From assembly GCA_014763715.1 (NCBI GenBank), contig JACXUV010000022.1, positions 1 through 40,974 on the forward strand: a DNA stretch of 40,974 nucleotides, given 5' to 3'. Below are positions 1 to 9,276 of this stretch, in pieces. The translations under genes were made by a program, and so were the position numbers. Below the pieces are notes generated by a model. That model did no database searches. It worked only from the letters and a program-made list of their open reading frames with translations, and was not told the DNA's origin. This stretch comes from Rhodobacterales bacterium. GTDB lineage: Bacteria > Pseudomonadota > Alphaproteobacteria > Caulobacterales > Hyphomonadaceae. Numbering within the stretch: the stretch's first letter is position 1; every line of letters starts with the position of its first letter.

Positions 1-1868
1 TCTGCGTCGATCACACCGATATTGGCCGTCAGCAGCAGGTTGTCGAGAACCGCATAGCGGCCTTCAGCCTCGAAGCCGAGGATCTCAGCATCTGCCGTGT
101 TCAGGATAACCTGGGACACACCGGAAGTTGGCGACGGCAGGTTCAGCTCACGCTGCATGTCCGAAATGGCATTGTAGAACACGGCCGCGTTGAACTGGCC
201 ACGGCCATCTTCGGTCTGGTGCTTAAAGCCGATTTCGTAGCTGTCGACATTCTCTTCGTCCGTCGCTGCATCCTTGGTCGGATCCGGGAAGACGGACAGG
301 AACAGTGCCGGGTCGGTGATCCGGAAGTTGTAACCGCCCGAACGCACGCCGTTCGTGTAGTGAGCGTAGACTTGCGACGTGTCATCCAGCTGGTACTGGA
401 AGCCAATCTTGGGCGACCAGTTGCTCCAGTCGTCCTTGTTGGAGAAGCCGTTCGACGCGCCCGTGTATGGGTTCGTGCCGGTCGTCGGACAAGTTGCATC
501 GACAACAGAACATTCCGGACGCGGTTGGATATAGGTGATGTCCGCATCTTTCTCTTCATAGCCGTAACGCAGGCCGAAGAGGAGGGTCAGCTTCTCAGTG
601 AGGGCGTAGTCGACCTGACCGAAGAGACCATACACATTGTGGTCCTGACCACCGCCACCATAGAAGATCCACGGCAGAGCAGCCGGGAACGTTAGGGGAC
701 GGGTTGTCGGCAGGTCACGGATCTCAGTGTAGCGGACGTCCTGGGTGAAGTAGAAACCACCCACCGTGACATCAGCCTTGCCGAAGGTCCCCGCATAGCG
801 AAGTTCCTCGGAGAACTGTTCCTGCGAAGATTCGGTCCAGGAATGGAACCGTGTCAGCGGGGTCGAATCGATATCGCCGGAGGTCGCACCAGTGACATCA
901 CGGTAACCGATGATGTTGGTGATACGGCCATTGCCGAAATTGACGTCGATGTCCGTCCGCAGCGTGGCAAAGGTGGCTTCGCTGTCCTGCAGGCCCGGAT
1001 TGTTGATCGAGAAGTCAAAGGAGTCGCGATCGAAGAGGCCCCGGTTCTGCCCTGCAGGGCCGTCACCGCGGGTTTCGAAACGCTCGACCTTGCCGAGAAC
1101 GGTGATGTTTTCGGTCGGGGTCCATTCCAAGGCGCCGCGAACGATGGTCGTCTGCGCTTCACCCTGATTGTCGCCATTGTAGAGGTTCTTGAAGTAGCCG
1201 TCGTCGAAATTGTAGTAGACGCCCAGTTTGCCGTTCAGCTTGCCTTCGACCAGCGGGCCGGAGACCGTTGCCTGAACCGTGGAGTTCGGACCGCCACGAT
1301 CGTCATCGATCGGCGTTTCGACAGTTGCGCGGGCTTTCCAGTGGAATTCGTCCGTCGGATTGCCGGTGTTGATCAGCACGGCGCCGCCAGTCGTGTTACG
1401 GCCGAACAGGATGCCTTGCGGACCGCGCAGGATTTCAACGCTGTCCAGGTCGAACAGGTCGAGCACGACGCCGCTGTTGGTGCCGAGGTAAACACCATCC
1501 ACGAAGACACCGACAGTCGGGTCGATCGACGGGATGGACGAGTTGATGCCAAGACCGCGGATAGAGAAGTTTGCAACACCGCGCGACGTACCGACATCGG
1601 TCAGGTTGACGTTCGGAGTGGAGTAGCTCAGCGACCCGAGGTCACGCACATTCAGCGCGTCCAGCGTGTCGGAGTTGAACGCCGTCACGGCGACCGGAAC
1701 GTCCTGCACGTTCTCGACATTCGCCTTCTTGGTGGCTGTCACGGTAACGGTGCCGAGCACCTTGTCGATCGCGCTTTCGCGCTCGGTTGTTGCTTCCTGT
1801 GCGTAGGCCGCAGACGTCATAAAAAAGACCGCAGAAGCGGTCACAAGCAGGCTGTGCTTGAGCGCCAT
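1..1868 (-). CDS. TonB-dependent receptor (partial, C-terminus beyond window)
   Basis: Outer-membrane TonB-gated transporter; the substrate cannot be told from sequence. About 622 residues are visible without a stop, and the end of the barrel lies outside the window. The N-terminus is a signal peptide ending near AAYAQE (about residue 25), followed by a TonB-box-like TVTVTATKK and a plug domain with typical FSIRGLG, VDGVY and EILRGPQGILFGRNTTGG motifs. The barrel follows. The plug type resembles the expanded receptor sets of Caulobacterales, Sphingomonadales and Hyphomonadaceae. I chose the ATG at 1868 because a GAGGAAA ribosome site lies just upstream; an in-frame ATG at 1880 overlaps that site and would add four residues. 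It is transcribed divergently from the next receptor. Confidence 0.9.
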   Translation of the reverse strand, partial: MALKHSLLVTASAVFFMTSAAYAQEATTERESAIDKVLGTVTVTATKKANVENVQDVPVAVTAFNSDTLDALNVRDLGSLSYSTPNVNLTDVGTSRGVANFSIRGLGINSSIPSIDPTVGVFVDGVYLGTNSGVVLDLFDLDSVEILRGPQGILFGRNTTGGAVLINTGNPTDEFHWKARATVETPIDDDRGGPNSTVQATVSGPLVEGKLNGKLGVYYNFDDGYFKNLYNGDNQGEAQTTIVRGALEWTPTENITVLGKVERFETRGDGPAGQNRGLFDRDSFDFSINNPGLQDSEATFATLRTDIDVNFGNGRITNIIGYRDVTGATSGDIDSTPLTRFHSWTESSQEQFSEELRYAGTFGKADVTVGGFYFTQDVRYTEIRDLPTTRPLTFPAALPWIFYGGGGQDHNVYGLFGQVDYALTEKLTLLFGLRYGYEEKDADITYIQPRPECSVVDATCPTTGTNPYTGASNGFSNKDDWSNWSPKIGFQYQLDDTSQVYAHYTNGVRSGGYNFRITDPALFLSVFPDPTKDAATDEENVDSYEIGFKHQTEDGRGQFNAAVFYNAISDMQRELNLPSPTSGVSQVILNTADAEILGFEAEGRYAVLDNLLLTANIGVIDA

Positions 1869-2250
1869 GGATTTCCTCATTTTGATTTCAAGTTATCTGG
1901 GAGAATAATTCGAACCCGTTCTGATGCGGGCTATTTCCAGAATAGACGCGAGTACCCAAGCATTCACAGTACTCTATAGGTCGCAGCAGAATATTTTGCT
2001 CAAGTGTAACAATAGAGCCACATTTCAGGGATTTCAGGCACTCGAATGCTCATTACTTGCGCAGCGGGAACAGTAAAAATACCAATGACAACGTTGTTTT
2101 CGAGTAATTCTTTCACAGTTGAGCCCCGCTCTGCTGCACCGCACAATATTTTTTCCTGTTCGAGAAGTGTTAGGTCTGCCTATCCTGCGATGGCGTGAGG
2201 GAAACAGCCGGACCTTGAGATCCGGTACCTCACACGAACGGAGGAAACAA
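1869..2250. other. Divergent intergenic region between two receptor genes
   Basis: This 382-bp gap separates two divergently transcribed TonB-dependent receptor genes and must hold both promoters. It is clearly more AT-rich than the flanking genes, with A/T runs around 1985-2160. I could not pick a convincing -35/-10 pair on either strand. Its right end carries a nested hairpin (2195-2233) next to the ribosome site of the rightward gene. No small gene is supported. Confidence 0.6.
2195..2233 (+). promoter_or_regulatory. Nested hairpin in the 5' leader of a TonB receptor gene
   Basis: An outer stem pairs GTGAGG (2195-2200) with CCTCAC (2228-2233), and an inner stem pairs CCGGA (2208-2212) with TCCGG (2221-2225). 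The structure ends about 7 nt before the GGAGGA ribosome site (from 2240) of the receptor starting at 2251. It could affect translation or transcript stability. It matches no riboswitch class I recognise. Confidence 0.4.
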
Positions 2251-5136
2251 ATGAGACAATCAATTCGGCTGCTGGCGGGTGCGTCAGCGGCATCGCTGCT
2301 TCTGGCTCTGCCGGCAATTGCCCAGGAAGAAGATACCGGGTCCGAACTTCGCCAATCGAAGGTGACAGTGACGGGCTCATTCATCCAGGGCACCCCTGAA
2401 GATGCAGCCCTGCCAGTGGACGTTCTGACCGCCGGAGACCTCAAGCTTGAAGGTCAGCCATCCATTACCGAGCTGATCCGCAATCTAGGGCCTTCGTCCG
2501 GCGTAGACGGCCAGACCAATCAATTCGCTTCGAATGGTCTTGAGGGCACATCCAACATCAACCTGCGCGGCCTGGGGCCGGCCCGTACGCTGGTCCTGAT
2601 CAATGGCCGCCGTCAGACATATCACCCCTACTCGATCGGCGAACAGGCCCAGCTCTTCGTTGACACCAACACGATCCCGACAGCCGCGATCTCCCGGATC
2701 GAGGTCCTCAAGGACGGTGCAGCCGCGCTCTATGGCTCCGATGCCATTGCGGGCGTTGTGAACTTTATCACCAATGAAGACCTCGACGGCTTTCAGGTCG
2801 GCGGGTCCTTCTCGCAGTTCGACGGCTCTGACGGCGACTACGACCTTTCTGCCTCCTACGGTCTGCAGGGGGACAATTTCAACTGGGTCACTTCTGTCGG
2901 CTACAACAAGCGCAGCGAAGTCCTGCTGAACGAAAAGGACTGGGCCGTCCTGCCCTATGCCGACAACCCTGTCGGCGGCTGGTCGTCCCTCTCCAACCCC
3001 GGTTATTATGTTCCGCTCGGTCTCGTTGGCGGTGTCCCGACACCCATTCAGGGAGCTACGAATGACACCGGCTGTACGGATGTCGGTGGCATCATCGTCT
3101 CCGGCACCTGCCGGTTCCAGTACACCAATTTCGACAACCTCGTCGAAGAGGAAGAGCGTTTCCAGGTCTTCTCCGAATACAACCGCAGCATGGCAAATGG
3201 CGCAGACCTGCACCTTGAGCTGATGTATGCCCATTCGGACACGCCCAGCTGGAAAACGTCGCCTTCCTATCCGCCGCAATCGCTGTTGAACCAGTTCGTG
3301 CCGGCAAGCGCGCCTGGCTACCAGCAATATGTTGCTGACAATCCAGGCGCCTTCCCGGCTACGGCCATCGGCGCGCTGTTTATCGGCCGGACATTCGGCT
3401 GGGGCGGCTTCCCGGTGACGGGCGGCGCTCAGGAAGGATACCGGAAGTCCGAAACCTGGCGCGGGTCCGGCTCTTATAGCGGGGACTTCGAAAACGATGT
3501 TCACTACGATATCGGGCTGACCTATTCGGCAACCGAATCGGAGCGTCTGACGAACGACACCTATATCGTCGGCCTCACGGCAGCCCTGCGCGGCTTCGGT
3601 GTGTGTACGGATCCTGTAACGGGTTTCGACCCGGCCACGGGAACGCAGCCCTGGTCCAGCACCTATACCGGCACGCTCACGGCCGGCGGCGGTTCGTGTG
3701 AATACTACAACCCCTTCTCCAACGCCATTCAGGCAAACGCAGTCACCGGAGAAGCGAACCCGAACTATGTGCCGGGTCTCGAAAACACGACCACCCTGGC
3801 TGACTGGATGACGGATGGCAGCCAGACGGTCGCCAATACCAGCCTGATCGTCCTCGATGGCGTCCTGTCCGGCCAGAGCAATGTTCAGGCAGGCGGCGGC
3901 GCTGTTGGCTGGGCTGCCGGCTTCCAGGTCCGCAAGGAAACTTATGAAGTTGATCCGTCTGACCTGACAGACCTGACCGTCACACCAGGACCGGGTGGCA
4001 CAGGCCCCTACTCCTTCCTCGCCGGCACGACCCCGGCGGACGAAGACCAGACCATCTACGCCATCTTCGGCGAACTCCAGGTGCCACTCTTTGAGAATGT
4101 GGATATGCAGTTCGCAGTCCGTTACGAGGATTATGGCGGCGATGTCGGATCGACCTTCGACCCGAAAGTGGCAGCCAAATGGCAGCTGACGGACAACTTC
4201 GCCCTGCGCGGGTCCGCTCAGACCTCGTTCCGTGGCCCGACGCTGAACCAGCTGACCGGTGTCGGCACGACGCTGCAATACGTCTCTGCCGCATCTGCCT
4301 TCAAGGCGATCGACCAGTACGGCAACCCGGACCTGAAGCCGGAATCGGCCTTCAGCTTCAACTTCGGCGGCATTTATGAGAACGATGGCCTGTTTGCCTC
4401 GCTCGATTACTACAATTTCGACTTCTCGGATCCGATCATCGTGGAAGAACAGTCGAACATTGTGGCTGCAGCCGTTGCCGCCCTGGCAACCACCACCACG
4501 GATGATGACGCGATCCTCAACCGGATCACCTTCACCGACAACAACAATGATGGCATCAACCAGGCCAACGAGATCGCACGTGTCCGGACAAACGTCACCA
4601 ACGGGCCGGATATCCAGACCTCTGGTGTGGACCTGCGTCTCCAGAAATCATGGGATGCCGGTGCGGGCGAATTCGCTGTCGGGGCCGATGCCACCTACAT
4701 CATTGAGTACAAGGTGGACCCCTACTTCGTGGAAGGCCTGCCGATTGGCGGCGGTGACTATGTCGGCCAGTTCAACCGGTCGAACTTCACCCGCTCCATG
4801 CCGCAGTGGAAAGCAAACCTGTTTGCCAACTACTCGGTCGGAAGCCACAACTTCCGCGCGGTCATGCGCCATATCGACAGCTACAAGGATGAGCGGTCCG
4901 CCGCCGCCCGTGGCGGTGTCGGCGCGAAGATCGACAGCCAGACGACCTTCGACCTGTTCTACAACTGGTCGCCGGAAAGCCTCGGCCTGGAACTGGGCGT
5001 CGGTGTGGTCAACGTGACGGATGAAGATCCGCCATTCGCTGCATTTGACACCAGCTACGATCCGTATACTCACAACCCATTTGGCCGCACCTGGAAAATC
5101 AGCGTGACCAAGCGGTTTGGCGGAAACGGAAAATAA
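2251..5136 (+). CDS. TonB-dependent receptor
   Basis: Outer-membrane TonB-gated transporter of 961 residues; ligand unknown. A signal peptide ends near LPAIAQEE (about residue 25). The TonB-box-like KVTVTGS is followed by a plug with NINLRGLG, RTLVLINGRR and IEVLKDGAAALYGSDAIAGV, typical of the large Caulobacter/sphingomonad receptor group. The 22-strand barrel ends in FGRTWKISVTKRF, with five more residues after the usual terminal aromatic. The open frame extends upstream to 2119, but the ATG at 2251 has a strong GGAGGAAACAA ribosome site and starts exactly at the signal peptide. It stands alone, with a strong terminator after it and a structured leader before it, so it is probably monocistronic. 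Confidence 0.93.
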   Translation: MRQSIRLLAGASAASLLLALPAIAQEEDTGSELRQSKVTVTGSFIQGTPEDAALPVDVLTAGDLKLEGQPSITELIRNLGPSSGVDGQTNQFASNGLEGTSNINLRGLGPARTLVLINGRRQTYHPYSIGEQAQLFVDTNTIPTAAISRIEVLKDGAAALYGSDAIAGVVNFITNEDLDGFQVGGSFSQFDGSDGDYDLSASYGLQGDNFNWVTSVGYNKRSEVLLNEKDWAVLPYADNPVGGWSSLSNPGYYVPLGLVGGVPTPIQGATNDTGCTDVGGIIVSGTCRFQYTNFDNLVEEEERFQVFSEYNRSMANGADLHLELMYAHSDTPSWKTSPSYPPQSLLNQFVPASAPGYQQYVADNPGAFPATAIGALFIGRTFGWGGFPVTGGAQEGYRKSETWRGSGSYSGDFENDVHYDIGLTYSATESERLTNDTYIVGLTAALRGFGVCTDPVTGFDPATGTQPWSSTYTGTLTAGGGSCEYYNPFSNAIQANAVTGEANPNYVPGLENTTTLADWMTDGSQTVANTSLIVLDGVLSGQSNVQAGGGAVGWAAGFQVRKETYEVDPSDLTDLTVTPGPGGTGPYSFLAGTTPADEDQTIYAIFGELQVPLFENVDMQFAVRYEDYGGDVGSTFDPKVAAKWQLTDNFALRGSAQTSFRGPTLNQLTGVGTTLQYVSAASAFKAIDQYGNPDLKPESAFSFNFGGIYENDGLFASLDYYNFDFSDPIIVEEQSNIVAAAVAALATTTTDDDAILNRITFTDNNNDGINQANEIARVRTNVTNGPDIQTSGVDLRLQKSWDAGAGEFAVGADATYIIEYKVDPYFVEGLPIGGGDYVGQFNRSNFTRSMPQWKANLFANYSVGSHNFRAVMRHIDSYKDERSAAARGGVGAKIDSQTTFDLFYNWSPESLGLELGVGVVNVTDEDPPFAAFDTSYDPYTHNPFGRTWKISVTKRFGGNGK

Positions 5137-5137
5137 T

Positions 5138-5170
5138 CGGCGTCGGAGAGTAACTCTCTCCTGAACGCCG
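5138..5170 (+). other. Hairpin after the receptor stop codon
   Basis: CGGCGT (5138-5143) pairs with ACGCCG (5165-5170), and GGAGAG (5145-5150) pairs with CTCTCC (5156-5161) around a TAACT loop. It begins two bases after the stop codon and lies just before the main terminator. It has no T-run of its own and may protect the 3' end of the mRNA. Confidence 0.5.
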
Positions 5171-5178
5171 ACATCACT

Positions 5179-5206
5179 GGGCGGTCCTGCAGGACCGCCC
5201 TTTTTC
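5179..5206 (+). terminator. Rho-independent terminator
   Basis: A perfect 22-bp palindrome (GGGCGGTCCT arms meeting at GC, 5179-5200) is followed by TTTTTC. It ends the receptor transcript before the convergent esterase gene. Confidence 0.85.
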
Positions 5207-5224
5207 TTTGTGTGACGGAAATTG

Positions 5225-6181
5225 TCAGATCGCGCCGAGCGCGCGGCCCGTCACCTGCCCGGCATCGCGGATGGCGATGCGGATTGTATCGGACAAGGCC
5301 GTCAGGTTCATGAAGCCATGCACCATGCCGGGATATTCCCGCACCGTGACCGGCACGCCGAAGCTTGCCATCTTGTCGGCATAGGCCAGCCCCTCATCGT
5401 GCAGCGGGTCCCAGCCGCACAGGACGAAATGCGCAGGCGGCAGTCCGCGGAAACAGTCCGGCGGGGCAAACAGAGGCGACACGCGAATATCCATCCGGTC
5501 TTCCGGCGTGCTGAGATAGGCGTCACGGAAAAACTCGAACAGGTTCGCGGAAATGAAAAACCCGCTCTCATTGAAGGGCATCTTCTTCGTGCGGATATCG
5601 GCAAACTGGACCAGCGGATAGAGCAGCAGCTGGAAGGCCGGCGCCGGCCCGCCGGTGCGGTTCATTTCCTGCGCCAGATAGGCGGAGAGGTTGCCACCCG
5701 CGCTGTCCCCCGACACGGCCAGGCGCTCAGGGTCGAGACCCAGCGTCGCGGCATGGTCCTGCACCCAGCGCCAGACGGCGAGCGCATCCTCATGCGCGGC
5801 AGGGAACTTGTGTTCCGGCGCCAGGCGGTAGTCGACCGAGAGCACGCGGCACCGCGCCCCTTCCGCCAGCCGCTTGCACAGCATGTCATGGCTTTCCAGG
5901 TCACCAATGACGAACCCGCCGCCATGAAAGAAGAGGATGCCGGGCCCCGGCGCGATGCCCGCCCCGAGCGGCGTGTAGAAGCGCGCCTTCACACTCCCCG
6001 CCCCGGCCGGAATGGACAGGAGGGAAATGTCGGCCATCTCGGGCGCGTCTTTCTCGATCGCATGACTGGCCAGATAGAACTGACGGCGCAGCTTGTCCGC
6101 CGTCGCCTGCCAGTCGAGGCTCTTGAGGTCCGGCATGGTAAACCGGTCGATGAATTGGCGGAGAGTCTGATCGAGATTCAT
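5225..6181 (-). CDS. Alpha/beta hydrolase of the HSL (hormone-sensitive lipase) family
   Basis: Cytoplasmic carboxylesterase or lipase, 318 residues from the chosen start, the usual size for bacterial HSL esterases. The oxyanion-hole motif HGGGF is at about 86-90. The nucleophile is Ser160 in GDSAGG, and the likely triad partners are Asp258 (WDPLHDE) and His288 (MVHGF). There is no signal peptide. The frame stays open to 6247, but that start would overlap the divergent DsbA-like gene and adds a non-conserved stretch, so I prefer the ATG at 6181; neither start has a clear ribosome site. The natural substrate is unknown; short-chain acyl esters are typical of the family. Confidence 0.88.
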   Translation of the reverse strand: MNLDQTLRQFIDRFTMPDLKSLDWQATADKLRRQFYLASHAIEKDAPEMADISLLSIPAGAGSVKARFYTPLGAGIAPGPGILFFHGGGFVIGDLESHDMLCKRLAEGARCRVLSVDYRLAPEHKFPAAHEDALAVWRWVQDHAATLGLDPERLAVSGDSAGGNLSAYLAQEMNRTGGPAPAFQLLLYPLVQFADIRTKKMPFNESGFFISANLFEFFRDAYLSTPEDRMDIRVSPLFAPPDCFRGLPPAHFVLCGWDPLHDEGLAYADKMASFGVPVTVREYPGMVHGFMNLTALSDTIRIAIRDAGQVTGRALGAI

Positions 6182-6245
6182 GCGCGCCAAGATGGGATTG
6201 AAATTCGTTCTTGTGAAGGCGGCATGAAGGCGCCAAACTATTGGC

Positions 6246-6893
6246 ATGAGAACTGTCGATGTCTTCTGGTCGTTCCGCTCGCCCTACTCCTATCTGGCGA
6301 CGAAACGTCTGCGTGCCCTTCCCGCAAAGTGGGATGTGCGCGTTCGCCCGCGTCCGGTCTACCCGATCGCGATTCGCACCCCTCATTTCTTTCAGGAAAT
6401 CCGCCCGCAATGGGTGCCCTACCTGATCCGGGACTATGTGCGGAACGCGCAATATCTCGGCCTGCCCATCGGCCCGCTAAACCCGGACCCCGTGGTCATG
6501 AACATGATGACGCGCGAGATTTCACCGGACCAGCCCCATATCGGCCGCCTCACCCGGCTCGGCATTCTCGCCTGCGAGAAAAGCGATGAAGATGGCTGGG
6601 CCTTCATGGATGAAGTCTCGACCCTGATCTGGTCCGGCGGTGCCTGGACAGAGGGCACAGCCCTCAAGGAAGCCGCCGCCCGCGCCGGATTTGACCTTGA
6701 TGAGCTGGACGCCCGCCAGGAAGCGGAAAAAGATCGCCTGGAAGCCGTCATTGCCGACAGCCAGGCCGAACAGGACCCGCACCATTGGGGCGTGCCGCTC
6801 ATGGTTTTCGAAGGCGAAGCCTTTTTCGGACAGGACCGGATCGACCTGCTGGAATGGCGGCTGGGCGAAGCAGGCGTCGCCCGCAAGGACTAG
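6246..6893 (+). CDS. DsbA-family / 2-hydroxychromene-2-carboxylate isomerase-like protein
   Basis: Thioredoxin-fold protein of the DsbA/HCCA-isomerase (kappa GST-like) group, 215 residues. The N-terminus reads VDVFWSFRSPYSYL, with Ser where DsbA has its first redox cysteine, as in HCCA isomerases. An all-helical insert follows. The C-terminal VPLMVFEGEAFFGQDRIDLL is the usual cis-proline and terminal-helix segment. There is no CxxC motif, so disulfide exchange is unlikely and a glutathione-dependent isomerase or transferase role is more plausible. It is divergent from the esterase, and the two start regions nearly touch. The exact reaction cannot be assigned. Confidence 0.82.
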   Translation: MRTVDVFWSFRSPYSYLATKRLRALPAKWDVRVRPRPVYPIAIRTPHFFQEIRPQWVPYLIRDYVRNAQYLGLPIGPLNPDPVVMNMMTREISPDQPHIGRLTRLGILACEKSDEDGWAFMDEVSTLIWSGGAWTEGTALKEAAARAGFDLDELDARQEAEKDRLEAVIADSQAEQDPHHWGVPLMVFEGEAFFGQDRIDLLEWRLGEAGVARKD

Positions 6894-6896
6894 GTC

Positions 6897-7787
6897 TCAG
6901 AAACTGACCCCGGTGGTGAAGACCGAGGCGCCGTTCTTCTCAAGCTGACTGGCCGCTTCGGCCAGCAGGCGGCCCTTGGTTTCCTGCGGCAGCGTCTTGG
7001 CTGCCGTCACCGCCGTGGCGCCCAGATCGCAGACATTCACGCCTTTCAGCGCCTTCCTGGCATCGGCACCGGATTGAAGGGACACCATCAGGGGCATGAC
7101 GTCCGGATCTGCCATCACGGACATCACCATGCCCTGCAATGCCGCCTCGTCAGCCCGGGTCAGTTCGCCCCGCTGCACGGGATGTGTGCGCGCATCCTCG
7201 ACCGCGACCATCAGCGTGGTCATGACCTCGAAGGAAAACTCTCTCAGCGGCGCTTCCAGTTCGGTCATCTGTTCCTGGAACTCCGCCGGGTTCCCGAACT
7301 CCGCATCCGACAGGCTCGCATAGCGGGCAGCATCGCACCATTTGCTGTGTTTGCGTGAAGCGGCGCGCAATCTGGTTCGCGCTGTGTCCAGGATGTGATC
7401 GACATATTTCGTATCCGCCTGGGCCAGTTCCTTCGCATGGGCACGCAGTACGGTCTCTGCATGCTGCATCACCAATAGCGTCGCTTCGCGCTCATCCAGC
7501 TTGCCCGCCTTCGCGAGCTTTCCGGCCAGCACCTGCTGCGCTTCAGCATCGGCTTCACCGAGGGCGATAAAATAAGCCTCGCCCATTTCACCCGGCATTT
7601 GCGGCATGGTAGTCGCGACAGAGGAGACCTTGTCCAGAATGGGCTCACGCGAGCCTGACGCCTTGTGCGGCAAGCTCAGCACGGCAAAGAAAGCGCCGCA
7701 TACGACAGTCAGTGTGATCAGTGCGAACAGCGCATTCTGCTGGCCGGACGCAGACGCAGATTGCGCCTTGCGTGCGTCAAAGGTCAT
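6897..7787 (-). CDS. Membrane-anchored protein of unknown function
   Basis: A 296-residue protein I do not recognise. It has a short cytoplasmic N-terminus, one membrane segment at about residues 20-40 (ALFALITLTVVCGAFFAVL), then a largely helical, Ala/Glu/Lys-rich domain presumably in the periplasm. Two cysteines remain in that domain (in KWCDAA and NVCDLG). The start at 7787 is favoured over an upstream in-frame codon at 7802 because a GGGGAGA ribosome site precedes it. Its stop lies three bases from the stop of the convergent DsbA-like gene. It precedes nothing obvious functionally, though glmM lies upstream on the same strand after a 76-bp gap. Confidence 0.7.
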   Translation of the reverse strand: MTFDARKAQSASASGQQNALFALITLTVVCGAFFAVLSLPHKASGSREPILDKVSSVATTMPQMPGEMGEAYFIALGEADAEAQQVLAGKLAKAGKLDEREATLLVMQHAETVLRAHAKELAQADTKYVDHILDTARTRLRAASRKHSKWCDAARYASLSDAEFGNPAEFQEQMTELEAPLREFSFEVMTTLMVAVEDARTHPVQRGELTRADEAALQGMVMSVMADPDVMPLMVSLQSGADARKALKGVNVCDLGATAVTAAKTLPQETKGRLLAEAASQLEKNGASVFTTGVSF

Positions 7788-7863
7788 CGTGTCTCCCCAC
7801 AATCGTTCGGAGAGGTTCTAAACTGAAAAGCCTTCCAAGCGCTTAAGTGAGAGGCCGCAGGGT

Positions 7864-9204
7864 TCAGGCTTCGGCCTGCACCGCCTCAACCACCTCGTCC
7901 AGCGCCTGTTTCATCATGGCCTCTTCCAGCGCCTCCGCCATGACGCGGATCAGCGGCTCGGTGCCTGACTTACGCACCACAAGACGCCCCTTCTCGCCCA
8001 TCATGGCTTCAGCGCGCGCGATGGCGGATTTCACCCGCTCGGTCTCCAGCGGATTGGTGCCGGCATAGCGGATATTGACCAGTTCCTGTGGTGCAGGCTC
8101 GAACACACGTCCGAGGACGGAGGCTTTCTTGCCCGTGCGCGCCAGCACCTTCAGCACCTGAAGTGCCGCCAGAAGGCCATCGCCCGTGGTCGAGACATCC
8201 GACAGGATGATGTGACCGGACTGTTCGCCCCCCAGATTGAAGCCATGGGCGCGCATGTGTTCGCCGACATAGCGGTCGCCCACCTTAGTACGCGCCAGCA
8301 CCAGCCCCTTCGCCTTCAGGTATTCCGCCAGCCCCATATTCGACATGACGGTGGCCACCATGCCGCCGCCCTTCAGGCGCCCGGTGTGGTAGAGTTCGGT
8401 TGCGATGAGTGCCATCACCTGGTCGCCATCGACTTCCTGCCCAAGCTCGTCGACCACGATCAGTCTGTCGGCATCGCCATCGAAGGCAATCCCGATATCG
8501 GCCTTGCTGTCGGTCACGGCCTTCATCAGCGCCTTTGTGTCGGTCGAGCCGACCCCGGCATTGATGTTCACCCCGTCCGGCGACACGCCCATGACGGTGA
8601 CATTGCAGCCGAGCTTGCGCAGCGCATCCGGCCCGGCGCGATAGGCAGCGCCATTGGCGCAATCCAGCACCACGTTCAGCTTCGAAAAGTCCGCCCCCGG
8701 TTCAACCGCCTCCAGGCAGCGCTCGACATAACGCCGGGCGGCCTCGTCCATGGCACGCGGCTTCGCCACGTCTTCCGGCGCCACATAGCTGCCTTCGAAA
8801 GCATCGAACATGGCGCTCTCGAGCCGTTCCTCAATCTCGTCGGTAAACTTCACCCCTTCAGGCGAGAACAGCTTCAGGCCATTGTCCTGAAACTTGTTGT
8901 GCGAGGCCGTCACCATGATGCCGAATGCTGCGCCGATCTCCCGCGTCAGCAGGGCAACGGCCGGTGTCGGCACCACGCCGACGCACACAGGCGTCAGCCC
9001 CATGCTGCAAAGGCCCGAAACCAGTGCCGCCTCCAGCATTTCGCCGGACCGGCGCGTGTCACGCCCGACAACCACTTCGCGCCCGCCATCCGGGGCAAAG
9101 GTGCGCGCCGCCGCAATGGACAGGCGCAGCGCCGTCTCCACCGTCATCGGCTTCTGATTGATGCGGCCACGGATGCCATCCGTGCCAAAGAACTGGCGTG
9201 CCAT
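7864..9204 (-). CDS. glmM: Phosphoglucosamine mutase
   Basis: Interconverts glucosamine-6-phosphate and glucosamine-1-phosphate in the cytoplasm, on the route to UDP-N-acetylglucosamine for peptidoglycan and lipopolysaccharide. It has 446 residues, the usual length. The start MARQFFGTDGIRG is typical. The phosphoserine loop is TASHNKF (Ser101, equivalent to Ser102 in E. coli). The metal-binding loop is DGDADR, and the phosphate-binding loop near the C-terminus is RKSGTEPLIRVM. All key motifs are intact. An AGGGAG ribosome site lies about 8 nt before the ATG. cysQ lies 72 bp upstream on the same strand, so the two may be co-transcribed. Confidence 0.97.
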   Translation of the reverse strand: MARQFFGTDGIRGRINQKPMTVETALRLSIAAARTFAPDGGREVVVGRDTRRSGEMLEAALVSGLCSMGLTPVCVGVVPTPAVALLTREIGAAFGIMVTASHNKFQDNGLKLFSPEGVKFTDEIEERLESAMFDAFEGSYVAPEDVAKPRAMDEAARRYVERCLEAVEPGADFSKLNVVLDCANGAAYRAGPDALRKLGCNVTVMGVSPDGVNINAGVGSTDTKALMKAVTDSKADIGIAFDGDADRLIVVDELGQEVDGDQVMALIATELYHTGRLKGGGMVATVMSNMGLAEYLKAKGLVLARTKVGDRYVGEHMRAHGFNLGGEQSGHIILSDVSTTGDGLLAALQVLKVLARTGKKASVLGRVFEPAPQELVNIRYAGTNPLETERVKSAIARAEAMMGEKGRLVVRKSGTEPLIRVMAEALEEAMMKQALDEVVEAVQAEA

Positions 9205-9276
9205 GAGTGAACTCCCTGACGGCCTTGGTCGCAGGAAAAGCTGGAGAAAAGGATACCGGATCGTGGCAGGACTATG

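Noticed and set aside
2485-4278. 597-codon open frame antisense to the second TonB receptor
   Set aside because: It mirrors the receptor's codon pattern in GC-rich DNA, has no ribosome site or recognisable domain, and the sense gene is certain.
5222-6589. 455-codon plus-strand frame opposite the esterase
   Set aside because: It lies antisense to a gene with a complete catalytic triad and runs into the DsbA-like gene in another frame.
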